Origin: Larkinella rosea
GTDB taxonomy: Bacteria > Bacteroidota > Bacteroidia > Cytophagales > Spirosomataceae
Direction: 5' to 3'
Assembly (NCBI RefSeq): GCF_003858635.1
Contig: NZ_RQJO01000008.1
Location: forward strand, 1,054,001 to 1,118,000
Length of the DNA: 64,000 nt
Under the pieces are notes generated by a model, which saw nothing but the letters and a program-made list of their open reading frames with translations, did not search any database and was not told where the DNA came from. Of the stretch, positions 42,888 through 52,000 are shown in pieces (position 1 is the stretch's first letter; each line of letters opens with the position of its first letter). Made by a program: the position numbers and the translations under genes.

Positions 42888-42982
42888 CGTACCTGAAAAC
42901 GCTGGCCGTTACTGTCAGCCGAAACGCGGTGTTAAGGGGAGGTCCAACTTCCTGTCCGAGGAAACAGGCACTACGAAGCGAA

Positions 42983-43237
42983 TTAACGAACGGTATTTCT
43001 GCTGCTTATTTCTGCCTGGATGCTTTTCCGCTTTTTTGCATACCTGGAGCCAATCAGAAAAGAACCAATTAGCAGCATAACAGGAAGAATAAACCCTTGA
43101 TGGGTAGCCGAATAAATAGCAATGCCAACTAAAAAACCGATGAACACCGCCATTGTAATTCGTTGTGATTTCATTTTTTTCTCTTCTGACACCAATTCAT
43201 CAAGTGTCATTTTAGAGTAATCTTTATTTGAGAACAT
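42983..43237 (-). CDS. Small two-helix membrane protein
   Basis: 84 aa from the ATG at 43237; the longer frame to 43303 adds a basic stretch of no clear relevance. A charged N terminus (MTLDELVSEEKKMKSQR) is followed by two transmembrane segments (ITMAVFIGFLVGIAIYSA and FILPVMLLIGSFLIGSRYA) and a basic tail. I do not recognise a Pfam family; proteins of this build are often found in Cytophagales genomes. It converges on nothing and stands alone. Confidence 0.55.
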   Translation of the reverse strand: MFSNKDYSKMTLDELVSEEKKMKSQRITMAVFIGFLVGIAIYSATHQGFILPVMLLIGSFLIGSRYAKKRKSIQAEISSRNTVR

Positions 43238-43477
43238 ACGATTGTCTGTGGATTGGGGAAGGCTGAGTCTGACAAAGGAATCTCTTTTGCAATAAAATGA
43301 CAAATCTTACCCCATCTTTACCAAAACTTCTGCCTGCAGCCAGAATCGCAGATAGTAAATGACAAAACGTTAATTTAAGCCCCGAAAATCCGCCTATTTT
43401 TCTTACCTTGCTTTCAGTCCATCTACCCCGTATGAAACGTTGCGGTAATGGATCGTGCATCATTTTTCTAAACCCCA

Positions 43478-43825
43478 ATGACCGAAGAATACCAAACCCC
43501 GAAAGACCGTGCCTATACGGACTTGCTGATTAATTCTGCTCCCAAAGAGGCTGCTGCTTTTTTAAATCTAAAGTATACTGCCGAGCGAAAGGATGGCGTG
43601 ATTCCCGTCAAATACCGCGAACTGATGTCGGTGGCCGTTGCCCTGACAACTCAATGTTCCTATTGCATTGAATCCCACATCAAGAATGCCGTTCAGGCCG
43701 GTGCCACCCGCGAAGAAATTGCCGAAACCGTATTCATTGCGGCCGCACTTCGGGCCGGTGGTGCCGTTGGAAATGGCCTGATGGCGATGCGGCTTTTTGA
43801 AGATGAGAGCGAGGCAAACCGTTGA
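43478..43825 (+). CDS. Carboxymuconolactone decarboxylase-family (AhpD-like) protein
   Basis: 115 aa. The AhpD-type active-site pattern is complete: Glu in KYRELMSV, then TQCSYCIESHIKNAVQAG, a C-x-x-C with the following His. EIAETVFIAAALRAGGAVGN is the conserved C-terminal helix. Members with CxxC act as alkylhydroperoxidase-type reductases, usually as oligomers in the cytosol. It stands as a single gene. Confidence 0.85.
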   Translation: MTEEYQTPKDRAYTDLLINSAPKEAAAFLNLKYTAERKDGVIPVKYRELMSVAVALTTQCSYCIESHIKNAVQAGATREEIAETVFIAAALRAGGAVGNGLMAMRLFEDESEANR

Positions 43826-43840
43826 GCGTTGCGCCTTATG

Positions 43841-44350
43841 TTACCGCATATACACCCCAATCCGTTCTTCGTCGCTGAGGACAACCTGCACGTGTTCGGT
43901 CAGGGTGGTGGATAATTTGTAGCCAATGTAATCGGCGGCAACCGGGTAACGTTTGTGATCCCGGTCAACAATAACCGCCACTTTCAGACTGGTCAGCGGC
44001 ACGTTCAGGAAGGGCTGGAGGGCAAACGCCAGCGTCCGGCCCGAGTTCAGCACGTCGTCGACGACAATGACCGACCGATCCGTAAAAACCGCGTCCTCCG
44101 CGTCCAGATGAATGGCGGGTTGCTGCCGGGTGGTTTTATCGAGCATGATTTTCATGACCCTGACCGCCAGCGGGGCAATCTGCTGCAGCACATCCGCCAG
44201 CCGCTGGGCCAGCACGTGGCCCTCGCCCGAAACCCCGGCCAGAATCACCTCCGATTGTTCAAAGTTGTTCTCGTATATTTCAAACGCAATCCGGCGGATT
44301 TTTTGCTCCACCTGCACGCGTGTCAGAATCTGGGTAACCTCGGCCGTCAT
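43841..44350 (-). CDS. PyrR-like phosphoribosyltransferase
   Basis: 169 aa from the ATG at 44350. The PRPP loop is RSVIVVDDVLNSGRTLAFAL (about residues 90-109), preceded by ILAGVSGEGHVLAQRLADVL and followed by VAVIVDRDHKRYPV, as in PyrR and other uracil/hypoxanthine PRTases. The N terminus (ILTRVQVEQKIRRIAFEIYE) matches PyrR-type proteins. Function could be uracil salvage or regulation of pyrimidine genes; the RNA-binding surface cannot be judged. It converges with the CMD gene. Confidence 0.75.
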   Translation of the reverse strand: MTAEVTQILTRVQVEQKIRRIAFEIYENNFEQSEVILAGVSGEGHVLAQRLADVLQQIAPLAVRVMKIMLDKTTRQQPAIHLDAEDAVFTDRSVIVVDDVLNSGRTLAFALQPFLNVPLTSLKVAVIVDRDHKRYPVAADYIGYKLSTTLTEHVQVVLSDEERIGVYMR

Positions 44351-44417
44351 ACACTCCTGATTAAAAATGAAAATTAACCGAAATGGGCGAATGCACAAAA
44401 TAAACAAAGCCTTTTCG

Positions 44418-44425
44418 TACTTTTG
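44418..44425 (+). promoter_or_regulatory. Possible -7 element for the YcxB-like gene
   Basis: TACTTTTG matches TAnnTTTG. No TTG at the -33 position. A start near 44432 would place the 44436-44511 repeat in the leader of the gene at 44531. Confidence 0.3.
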
Positions 44426-44435
44426 CAACTTCGTT

Positions 44436-44511
44436 AGACAAGAGATGTGAGACAAGAGATAAAAGACGCTCGGTTTCTTTTCTTTGTACTCTTGTCTATC
44501 CGCTCTTGTCT
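44436..44511. repeat. Imperfect inverted repeat built from the word AGACAAGAG
   Basis: AGACAAGAG occurs twice (44436, 44450) and its inverse CTCTTGTCT twice (44489, 44503), so 23-bp arms 44436-44458 and 44489-44511 pair over 18 positions. The same word recurs at 48453. It sits in the leader of the YcxB-like gene. Confidence 0.55.
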
Positions 44512-44530
44512 TAAAAGTTTATCTATTTCA

Positions 44531-45100
44531 ATGATTATTAAAACCAAAAAATACGCCCTCGACCAGAAAACATACATCAGTCTGGCGATGCGTAGCTGGG
44601 TAAAACACAATTGGTACTGGGGCTTCGTTCCACTGGGGCTTATTTTTATCAATGCCATTCTGAACGTCACGGGCGTATATCCGAACTGGTGGATTTACCT
44701 CGTCATCGTGCTGCTCACCATTCTGTACGTGCTCTTCTGGGCGGTGCAATTTACGGGTATTACGCAAATGGAGCAGACCAAATCGCTGTTCCAGAAATAC
44801 GTCTATGAAATCGACAGCCGTCAGATCATGCTGAAACTGAACGCGCGGGAAGGCGGTATTTTGAAATGGGACCAGATCCGGAGCGTTACCAAAGACAAAA
44901 CCGCCTATGTGCTGGTGGTTTCCAACGATCAGGCCATGAACGGAATGAAAGTGAACTGGCTGGCTAAAATTGTGGCCAAAGGCATGAAGAACGCCCAGTT
45001 TCTGTACCTGCCGTACTCGATTTTTACCACCGAAAATGAACTGAAGTTCATGGATACACTCCTGAAGCGGAAGGGTTTTTTGGGTGAAGTAGAGAAATAG
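44531..45100 (+). CDS. YcxB-like membrane protein
   Basis: 189 aa from the ATG at 44531. Two transmembrane helices (about residues 29-50, WGFVPLGLIFINAILNVTG, and 55-78, YLVIVLLTILYVLFWAV) are followed by a cytosolic beta-rich domain: YEIDSRQIMLKLNAREGGIL, KWDQIRSVTKDKTAYVLVVS, QFLYLPYSIFTTENELKFM. The order is typical of YcxB/PH-like membrane proteins. Function unknown. Its stop codon lies in the arm of a 33-bp hairpin. Confidence 0.65.
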   Translation: MIIKTKKYALDQKTYISLAMRSWVKHNWYWGFVPLGLIFINAILNVTGVYPNWWIYLVIVLLTILYVLFWAVQFTGITQMEQTKSLFQKYVYEIDSRQIMLKLNAREGGILKWDQIRSVTKDKTAYVLVVSNDQAMNGMKVNWLAKIVAKGMKNAQFLYLPYSIFTTENELKFMDTLLKRKGFLGEVEK

Positions 45101-45178
45101 AGGATAAAGGGAGGAGAGGATGAAAGGAAAAGGGAAAACCGTTATTCCTTTCATCCTCTCCTCCCTTTATCCTCTATT
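45096..45178. repeat. Perfect 33-bp hairpin between convergent genes
   Basis: Arms 45096-45128 and 45146-45178 are exact inverse copies with a 17-nt loop. The left arm contains the stop codon of the YcxB-like gene, and the right arm ends 2 bp before the stop of the convergent Dabb gene. The arms are almost pure purine on one strand (GGATAAAGGGAGGAGAGG) and lack a terminal U-tract. Confidence 0.8.
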
Positions 45179-45179
45179 A

Positions 45180-45566
45180 TTACTTCGCCTGATTCGTGAA
45201 GTCAACAACGGTTACAATGTCGAGCCACGGGCCGACGATCTTGCCGAATTCCTTGTGGGCCGGATGCGGCAGGTAGTCGTCCCGGTCTTTTTCGTTGTCG
45301 AACGTCAGCACAAAAGCGTGCGTCAGGCCTTTATTGAGTTTCTCCGGGCTGTTGTTCGTTCCCCACTTAAAGCCTTTAATTTGCTTGATTTTTGACGGCA
45401 GCGCTTCAAACGCGGCAATAATTTCCTGCACTTTCGCGGGCGTTGCTTCCGGCTTGAACTTAAACAGTACGACGTGCGTGAGATCAGATTTCGTCATTTT
45501 GTTTTGGGCGGTAGCACCCGTCAGGGCGATACCAATGAAGAGAAGAGTGGCAAAAATGGTTTTCAT
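45180..45566 (-). CDS. Exported Dabb (stress-responsive A/B barrel) protein
   Basis: 128 aa from the ATG at 45566, with a signal peptide (MKTIFATLLFIGIALTGATAQ). The Dabb ferredoxin-like fold is visible: LTHVVLFKFKPEATPAKVQE with the conserved His and Phe-Lys, GFKWGTNNSPEKLNKGLTHA, and DYLPHPAHKEFGKIVGP, the family's most conserved segment. Exported copies are common in Bacteroidota. The role is unclear; probably a dimer. Confidence 0.8.
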   Translation of the reverse strand: MKTIFATLLFIGIALTGATAQNKMTKSDLTHVVLFKFKPEATPAKVQEIIAAFEALPSKIKQIKGFKWGTNNSPEKLNKGLTHAFVLTFDNEKDRDDYLPHPAHKEFGKIVGPWLDIVTVVDFTNQAK

Positions 45567-45640
45567 GTAAGCGGTTTTAAAGATTGAATCGGCAATGGCC
45601 GAACGATTGGAAAAAGTCAATTCGCCCCGGAAACTACTGC

Positions 45641-46444
45641 CTACTGCTTTTCGGCGTATGGAATGATCAATTTCTCTCCCCGGGCCGCGTAGTTCTTGGT
45701 TTTTCCATTGGCTTTCATCAGCGCATCGACCGTAACACCGTATTTCTCGGCCACAACCCGCAGAATATCCCCGGCCCCAACGGTGTGGTACGCCCGCGCT
45801 TTCACTTTTAATTTCGTCACGTCAGCCTTCACCGAATTATCTTTCAAATCCGGATTCAAGGCTTTCAACGTATTGATACTCAGGTTGTATTTTGTCGCAA
45901 CGCTGTAGATCGTTTCACCCGGTTTTACCGTATGCGTCAGCGATACTCCCCCCGCCGGAACGCTGACTTTAGGCGTTTCTTTTTTCTCTTCTTTGGGCTT
46001 TTCCTCTTTCGGTTTTTCCGCAACCGGTTTCTCTTCCTGCGGTTTTTCGGTGCGGGTTTCCGCCACCGGTTTTTCAGCGGGTTTTCCTACTGCCGGTCGT
46101 TCTTCCGAATCAAGGGCGGGTGCCGGTTTTTTTTCCTCTTCTTTCCCTTCTTCGAGGGGCACAGGCGTGTTTTGCGACATATCTACCGGCGCATTGCGGC
46201 TGGACGTGTCAATTTCGATGGGCGCAGCCAGCTCCGGTTCCAGCGGCAGTTCAACCGGTTTTTGAACGGTTGTATCCAGCGCCACGTTGGTCAGTTCTGA
46301 GGACCCTTTTACGTCATCGGCAACGTACTCATAACCAACGTATAACAACGCCAGAATCGTCAACACCAGCACAGCCAGTGTAATGGTTGGCAGACTTGAA
46401 CCCTCCGTCGGCCGGGGATTACGCTTCGCATTTTCGGTTTCCAT
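45641..46444 (-). CDS. Membrane-anchored protein with two LysM domains
   Basis: 267 aa. A cytosolic N terminus and a transmembrane helix (about residues 20-43, TITLAVLVLTILALLYVGYE) are followed by a low-complexity linker rich in Lys, Pro and Glu (about 95-165, repeated EKPxxEKP words). Two LysM motifs follow: THTVKPGETIYSVATKYNLS and YHTVGAGDILRVVAEKYGVT, each with its second half (LKALNPDLK, LMKANGKTK). LysM binds peptidoglycan, so the linker probably spans the periplasm. It is downstream of purE on the same strand. Confidence 0.85.
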   Translation of the reverse strand: METENAKRNPRPTEGSSLPTITLAVLVLTILALLYVGYEYVADDVKGSSELTNVALDTTVQKPVELPLEPELAAPIEIDTSSRNAPVDMSQNTPVPLEEGKEEEKKPAPALDSEERPAVGKPAEKPVAETRTEKPQEEKPVAEKPKEEKPKEEKKETPKVSVPAGGVSLTHTVKPGETIYSVATKYNLSINTLKALNPDLKDNSVKADVTKLKVKARAYHTVGAGDILRVVAEKYGVTVDALMKANGKTKNYAARGEKLIIPYAEKQ

Positions 46445-46456
46445 AATTGGGTTTTC

Positions 46457-46539
46457 GGTTCACGGTTTACCGTTTTCGGTTGGCTGACGCATTCATTTGA
46501 TACGCGCGTCAGCCAACCGAAAACGGTAAACTGTGAACC
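46457..46539. repeat. 34-bp near-perfect hairpin between purE and the LysM gene
   Basis: Arms 46457-46490 and 46506-46539 pair at 33 of 34 positions with a 15-nt loop. Contains the word TTGGCTGACGC, also seen at 26784-26833 and 47050-47066. It begins 3 bp from the purE stop codon. There is no U-tract. Confidence 0.8.
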
Positions 46540-46541
46540 CA

Positions 46542-47024
46542 TTATCTGTTTCTTACTTCCTGACTCATTTGTTCCACTTTCACTTTCATATCTTCCTTGT
46601 AGGCCTGCAAGCGGTCGGCTACTTTTTCGTCGAATGTGCCAACAATCTGGGCCGCCAGGATTCCGGCGTTGCGGGCGCCGTTGAGCGCCACCGTTGCAAC
46701 GGGAACACCCGAAGGCATTTGCAGAATCGACAGCACCGAATCCCAGCCGTCAATTGAATTGCTGGATTTGACCGGCACACCGATCACCGGCAACGTCGTC
46801 AGCGAAGCGACCATTCCCGGTAAATGGGCGGCTCCACCCGCACCGGCAATGACCACTTTCAGGCCCCGCTGTCGGGCGGTTTTGCCGTATTCCACCATTT
46901 TCTCCGGTGTCCGGTGGGCCGATACGACATCGATTTCGTACGATACGCCCAGTTCCGCCAATATATCGGCAGCTTCCTGCATGACCTTCAGGTCCGAGCT
47001 GCTCCCCATGATAATTCCAACCAT
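46542..47024 (-). CDS. purE: N5-carboxyaminoimidazole ribonucleotide mutase
   Basis: 160 aa from the ATG at 47024, the usual class I PurE length. It isomerises N5-CAIR to CAIR in purine synthesis. It starts [20 protein letters not shown], the phosphate loop; the family motif [15 protein letters not shown] includes the catalytic His, and [20 protein letters not shown] with [19 protein letters not shown] completes it. It follows purK by about 76 bp on the same strand, the common purK-purE order. Confidence 0.95.
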   Translation of the reverse strand: MVGIIMGSSSDLKVMQEAADILAELGVSYEIDVVSAHRTPEKMVEYGKTARQRGLKVVIAGAGGAAHLPGMVASLTTLPVIGVPVKSSNSIDGWDSVLSILQMPSGVPVATVALNGARNAGILAAQIVGTFDEKVADRLQAYKEDMKVKVEQMSQEVRNR

Positions 47025-47030
47025 GTTTTT

Positions 47031-47119
47031 AGTTAAGAGGTAAGAGTTAAGAATTGGCTGACGCATTCTAGTTAGCTTGCGCCAGCCAACTCATCACTCA
47101 TCACTCTTCATTCTTAACT
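47031..47119. repeat. Decayed hairpin between purK and purE with recurring words
   Basis: Outer AGTTAAG/CTTAACT and inner TTGGCTGACGCA/TGCGCCAGCCAA pairs (one mismatch) flank an A+T-rich interior. The sequence AGAGTTAAGAATTGGCTGACGC is shared in part with 26784-26833 (reverse complement) and 46478-46490. Confidence 0.5.
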
Positions 47120-48258
47120 TTTATGCTTTCCTTCACGGTTTCGGCTTTTTGCCGAAGCTGTTCTAAATCCGAACTAATAACGGTAATATGCCCCATTTTG
47201 CGAAACGGGCGGGTGATTTTTTTACCGTACAGAAACGGAAACACGCCGGGCATGGCCAGCAGAGTTTCCAGGCCTTCGTACCGGGCGGGGCCGCTGTGGC
47301 CGGGTTCGCCCAGCAGGTTGATCATCGCGGCTGGCGATAGGGCCGTGGTGTCGCCCAGCGGCAGGTTCAGAATGGCCCGCCAATGCTGTTCAAACTGCGA
47401 GGTGATGTTGGCCCGGATCGTTTGATGGCCGCTGTTGTGCGGACGGGGCGCCACTTCATTCACCAGAATGTCACCGGTTTTGGTAAGAAACAATTCAACG
47501 GCCAGCAAACCAACAATGCCGAAGGCTTCGGCGGTTTTTCGGGCCACCTCCTGCGCCAGCCGATCGACGGTTTCGGAAACGGCTGCGGGCGCAAACAGGT
47601 ATTCGACCAGATTTTGTTCGGGATGAAAGACCATTTCGACCGTCGGAAAAGTGGCGGTTTCGCCCTGTTCGTTGCGGGCGACGATCACGGCGAGTTCTTT
47701 TTCAAAATCGACGGCTTTTTCCAGTACGCCCGGCGCATCGAAGGCTTTGTCGACATCGTTTGCCGTGGCAATCCGTTGCACCCCGCGACCATCGTATCCG
47801 TCGCGGCCCAGTTTATGAAAAGCGGGCAGAAAACCGGGTTGGCTGGCCAAAACCTGCGGCACATCGGCGCGGTTTTCGGTCAGAATAAAATCGGCGGTGG
47901 GCAGGTCGTGATCGCGGTAAAATTGTTTCTGCGCCCGTTTGTCCTGAATGATCCGGATCACCGACGGTTGCGGAAAAACCCGCTTTCCTTCGCGTTCGAG
48001 CGCTTCGAGGGCATCGACGTTCACCCGTTCAATTTCAATCGTCAGGACATCAACCTGTTGCCCAAACTGATAAACCGTATCGTAGTCGGTGAGCGAGCCT
48101 TGCGTAAACGCCGTTGCCAGATGACGACAGGGGGCATCGGCATCGGGGTCGAGAATATGAACGATCAGGTTCCAGTCGATCCCGGCCTGAAGAAGCATCA
48201 AACCCAGTTGACCTCCACCAAGGATTCCAATGCGGGTGTTGGGGTTAAATGTAGACAT
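47101..48258 (-). CDS. purK: N5-carboxyaminoimidazole ribonucleotide synthase
   Basis: 385 aa, an ATP-grasp enzyme that makes N5-CAIR from AIR, bicarbonate and ATP. Start: IGILGGGQLGLMLLQAGIDW, the N-terminal nucleotide-type fold with a Gly-rich loop. ATP-grasp parts: DKRAQKQFYRDHDLPTADF, KLGRDGYDGRGVQRI, then LAVELFLTKTGDILVNEVAP and RPHNSGHQTIRANITSQFEQ, with the metal-binding Glu and Asn. It pairs with purE downstream. Its product is unstable and is handed to PurE. Confidence 0.95.
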   Translation of the reverse strand: MSTFNPNTRIGILGGGQLGLMLLQAGIDWNLIVHILDPDADAPCRHLATAFTQGSLTDYDTVYQFGQQVDVLTIEIERVNVDALEALEREGKRVFPQPSVIRIIQDKRAQKQFYRDHDLPTADFILTENRADVPQVLASQPGFLPAFHKLGRDGYDGRGVQRIATANDVDKAFDAPGVLEKAVDFEKELAVIVARNEQGETATFPTVEMVFHPEQNLVEYLFAPAAVSETVDRLAQEVARKTAEAFGIVGLLAVELFLTKTGDILVNEVAPRPHNSGHQTIRANITSQFEQHWRAILNLPLGDTTALSPAAMINLLGEPGHSGPARYEGLETLLAMPGVFPFLYGKKITRPFRKMGHITVISSDLEQLRQKAETVKESIKVKNEE

Positions 48259-48278
48259 ACTTTAAAAAAATCCGTGCG

Positions 48279-48286
48279 CAAAAGTA
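48279..48286 (-). promoter_or_regulatory. Possible -7 element of purK
   Basis: TACTTTTG on the minus strand matches TAnnTTTG; no matching -33 TTG. A start near 48272 gives a leader of about 14 nt before the purK ATG. Confidence 0.3.
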
Positions 48287-48456
48287 GCCCCATTTATGGC
48301 TTTATTTTACTTTTTGATAGACTTGTTTTTCACGCCGTTTAGTCGTTTTCTGTCTAACTCCTGAATTTATGGAAACGAAATCTCAACTCTTCCTGCTAAT
48401 TTGCACGTTCATACCCGAATCAGAAAGGGTCAAAATGGGATGAAAGAGAATAGACA

Positions 48457-48533
48457 AGAGATGAAAGATAGCTTCAACGTGCTGACTAACAATCCGTTGT
48501 CCGGTTTCTTGCGTCTTACATTCTTTCATCTCT
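48457..48533. repeat. Spaced inverted repeat AGAGATGAAAGA
   Basis: AGAGATGAAAGA at 48457-48468 is inverted at 48522-48533 with a 53-nt spacer, just upstream of the GtrA gene. The word is shared with the other purine-rich hairpins (44436, 45096). Confidence 0.45.
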
Positions 48534-48543
48534 GTTTTAAAAC

Positions 48544-49035
48544 ATGTCGGACAAGTTATTTAATCAAAAGGATTTAATTGCCTATTTCATTGTAGCCGCC
48601 ATTGGCGCATCCCTGCAAATTGTGGTGAGTTCGCTGCTTCAGGAGTGGTTTCAGGTTTCGTACGAAAATGGAGTGCTGATTGGGTATGTTACCTCGTTTT
48701 TTATCGGGTTTTTTCTGACCAAGCTGCTGGCTTTCAACGCCAAGAACTCGGCAAAAACCCGGCGGGAAATGGTTAAATTCGCGATGGTTTCGGTCATTTC
48801 CTGCCTGATTACCGTTTACGGCGCGTCGGCCTTATACAATTTCTCCATCAGCCAGAACGGTATTTACACATTTACACTTCCGGGTTCGGTGAAAACCGTG
48901 AACGTGAATAAGTTAGTCTCGCACACGTTTGGGATGGGCCTGAGTTTTATCTCCAATTACATTCTGCACAAAACCTTTACGTTCAAAAACACCGGTTTCT
49001 ACGAACGGCTGAAAGCGTTGCTGAATCTGAATTGA
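48544..49035 (+). CDS. GtrA-family membrane protein
   Basis: 163 aa with four predicted transmembrane helices (about residues 12-30, 40-60, 78-98, 120-142). KFAMVSVISCLITVYGASAL and GMGLSFISNYILHKTFTF are typical of GtrA; the latter, ending FxxN(Y/F)xxxRxxVF in most relatives, is the C-terminal signature in altered form. GtrA proteins are thought to move lipid-linked sugars across the inner membrane. No glycosyltransferase gene is adjacent. It converges with the SNF2 gene. Confidence 0.85.
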   Translation: MSDKLFNQKDLIAYFIVAAIGASLQIVVSSLLQEWFQVSYENGVLIGYVTSFFIGFFLTKLLAFNAKNSAKTRREMVKFAMVSVISCLITVYGASALYNFSISQNGIYTFTLPGSVKTVNVNKLVSHTFGMGLSFISNYILHKTFTFKNTGFYERLKALLNLN

Positions 49036-49039
49036 TTCG

Positions 49040-52000
49040 CTATTCCAGCAAGGTCAGAATATCCTCTTTCGTGAGTGATTTCATGAAGTTCTCTTCGGTC
49101 GTGATCAGATCGCTGGCTAGTTTTTGCTTCGAACGCTGTAGGGCCAGAATCTTTTCCTCGACGGTATTCCGGGAAATAAATTTGTAGGTAAAAACCGTTC
49201 GTTTCTGACCGATCCGGTGCGCCCGGTCGATGGCCTGGGCTTCAATGGCCGGATTCCACCAGGGATCGAGGATAAACACGTAATCGGCCGCGGTCAGGTT
49301 GTGCCCCAAACCGCCCGCTTTCAGCGAAATCAAAAAGAGCTTGATCGAGTCGTTGTTCTGAAACAGATTTACCTGTCCGCGCCGGTCCTGCGTTGATCCG
49401 TCGAGATAGGCGTACTGAATCCCGCGTTCCTGTAAATACTCCTGAACAACATCCAGGTGTTTAATAAACTGGCTGAAAACCAGTATTTTGTGATTATCAG
49501 CCATGGCCCCTTCCAGCCGCATCACCATGTCGTCGAGCTTCCCGGAATTGCCTTCGTACGTTTCGTCGATCATGCGCGGGTGGTTGGCAATCTGCCGGAG
49601 CTTGGTCAGCCCCTGTAAAACCACCATCTGCGATTTGGCGACGCCTTCTTCCTCGATGCGCTCCAGAATCAGGTTTCGGTAATACGATTTGGCTTCTTCG
49701 TACTGTTTTTCCTGTTCCGGCGACATGTCGCTGTAGTGAACGCTTTCCACTTTTTCGGGCAGGTCCCGCGCCACCTGCGACTTATGGCGCCGGAGCATGA
49801 ACGGTTTAATGATCCCGTAGAGCCGTTGCGTTTTTTGCTCGTCGTTCTTTTTCTCGATCGGAATCTGAAATTCGTTGCGGAAAAACGTCTGGCTGCCCAG
49901 CAAACCGGGGTTGATGAACGTCATCTGCGTCCACAAATCCATCGTGCTGTTTTCCAGCGGAGTACCGGTCAGAATCAAGCGGTGGGCCGAATTGAGCTGC
50001 ATCACCGCCCGCGTGATGTGCGACGACGGGTTTTTGATGGCCTGCGATTCGTCCAGAATGATGTAATGAAACCGGTACATTTTCAACAGGTCGATGTCGA
50101 TCCGGACAATCCCGTAGGAGGTCAGAATCACGTCGTACCCATCAAATTGAGCGGTATTTTTATCGCGATACGTTCCCGTATATGCCATCACGCGCAAATC
50201 GGGCGTAAACCGTTTGGCTTCCAGCTCCCAGTTATACAGCAGGGAGGTGGGCATGACGAGCAGCGTCGGTTCTGTAAATCCGGCTTCCTTCTGCGACTGC
50301 AACAGGGTGAGTGTCATGACGGTTTTACCCAGACCCATATCGTCGGCCAGACAACCGCCAAACCGGTATTGATTCAGGAATTGCAGCCAGTCGTAACCGG
50401 CTTTCTGGTAGGGGCGCAATTCCCCCTTAAAACCTTTGGGTAGCGGATGCGAATTGATCTCTTCAAAACTCCGCAGTTGTTCCAGTTTCCGGCTGATCAC
50501 CGCCGACGCCAGGCTTTCCTCCTGCAGTTCCTGAACGAGCGCAATGTGGTGTTTGTGGAGCACCAGCCGGTCGCTGTCGACCTCGTGTTCCATAAACGCA
50601 AACAACTCCGAATACTTCGTAAACCAGGTTTCGGGAATCACCGCAATCTCGCCGTTCGGTAGCGCAAATTCCCGTTTCTTGTTCAGAATCAGCGTCCGCA
50701 GTTTAATGAACGGAATTTCAAATTCCCCGAACTGTACCTTGGCGTAAATGTCGAACCAGTCACGGGTTTCGTTGATCGAAACCACAATGGATGAATAGCC
50801 CAGAAAATACCGCTTGGCGTCGTTGGCGTGCTGCGAAATCTGAAAACCGGCTTCCACCAGCCGATTGTGGTTTTGCTGGAGCCACTCAAAAGCGGCCGCT
50901 TTTCCGAGTTTGGAGTGGCCGTTGTCTTTCAGTTCCAGGCCGTTTTCCTTGAGCCAGAAAAGCGTCGATTTCTCCTTCCGGACATCCCGGCGAATCTTGT
51001 GAAAAACGTAGTCGTCGCCCTTCTTTTCGATGCTGACGTTGGACGAATCCGTGAAACCGTCGTAACGGAACGTAAATTGTCCGTATTGAAACAGCAGGTC
51101 AAAAACCACCTGCGAATCATCGACGGGCGCGGCATGGGCCATTTCCGTCAACACCGTATTCATGCGTTCCGCCGGGTTGTGTCCATTCCGGTAGGCATCG
51201 CCGTTCGAAACCGACTGGTCGAACAGGGAAGGAACAGCGCGTTGCGACGTTGCATGTTCAGAAACCGTCAGCACGGGCGCAGGCGGCAACACTTCACTCC
51301 GGATTTCAAACCCCCGGGCGTATACGTCATACGACGCAATCAGCGGGGCCACAAACCGGTGATAGTACTGATCCTCAATATTTTTTGGAATAACGATATT
51401 CCTTTTTTGCAGAAACGGGCGCAGTTTCTTGCCATCGACGTTTTTGTCGAAATGGAAAAGCCGCTTGCCCACCATCATCCAGGCCGGTTCGTCGCAGATC
51501 AGGAGGGCATCCTTGAATTGAAATTCGACCCGTTCGCCGAGGTACTTGATAATGGGAAAATATTCGGTGGCGGTTTCGGTTCGAACAAAATTGAAAAAGA
51601 CGCGGGCCTTCTCGGGCATGCGCTCTACGGACATCCAGGCCGGATTGCCGTCGTTTCCCATGACATATAACTGCTTGTCGGCCAGACGCTCCAGAATCAA
51701 CGCACGACGTACTTCGAGGTATTCGCAAATCCGGTCACGCAGTTCTTTATCCCCTTTCTGGGTGTCGTAGACTTTCAGAAAGAAATCGACGGCGGGTAAT
51801 TTTTTCGGATTGAATTTTTTCAGAATGACATCCTGCTGGATTTCATCGATGATGCGGACCAGCTCAAAATCAGCCTCATCCAGCTCGCTGGCAAACTCCT
51901 GCGCATTTTTGGCCGACAGCGTCTGGTTCTGCAACGTCAGCTCCCCACGGGCATTGAGCTGCACAACGAATGCTTCAAACAGATAGCCCAGGAACTCGTG

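Noticed and set aside
47383-48342. 319-codon plus-strand frame opposite purK
   Set aside because: purK is certain by its motifs over its full length.
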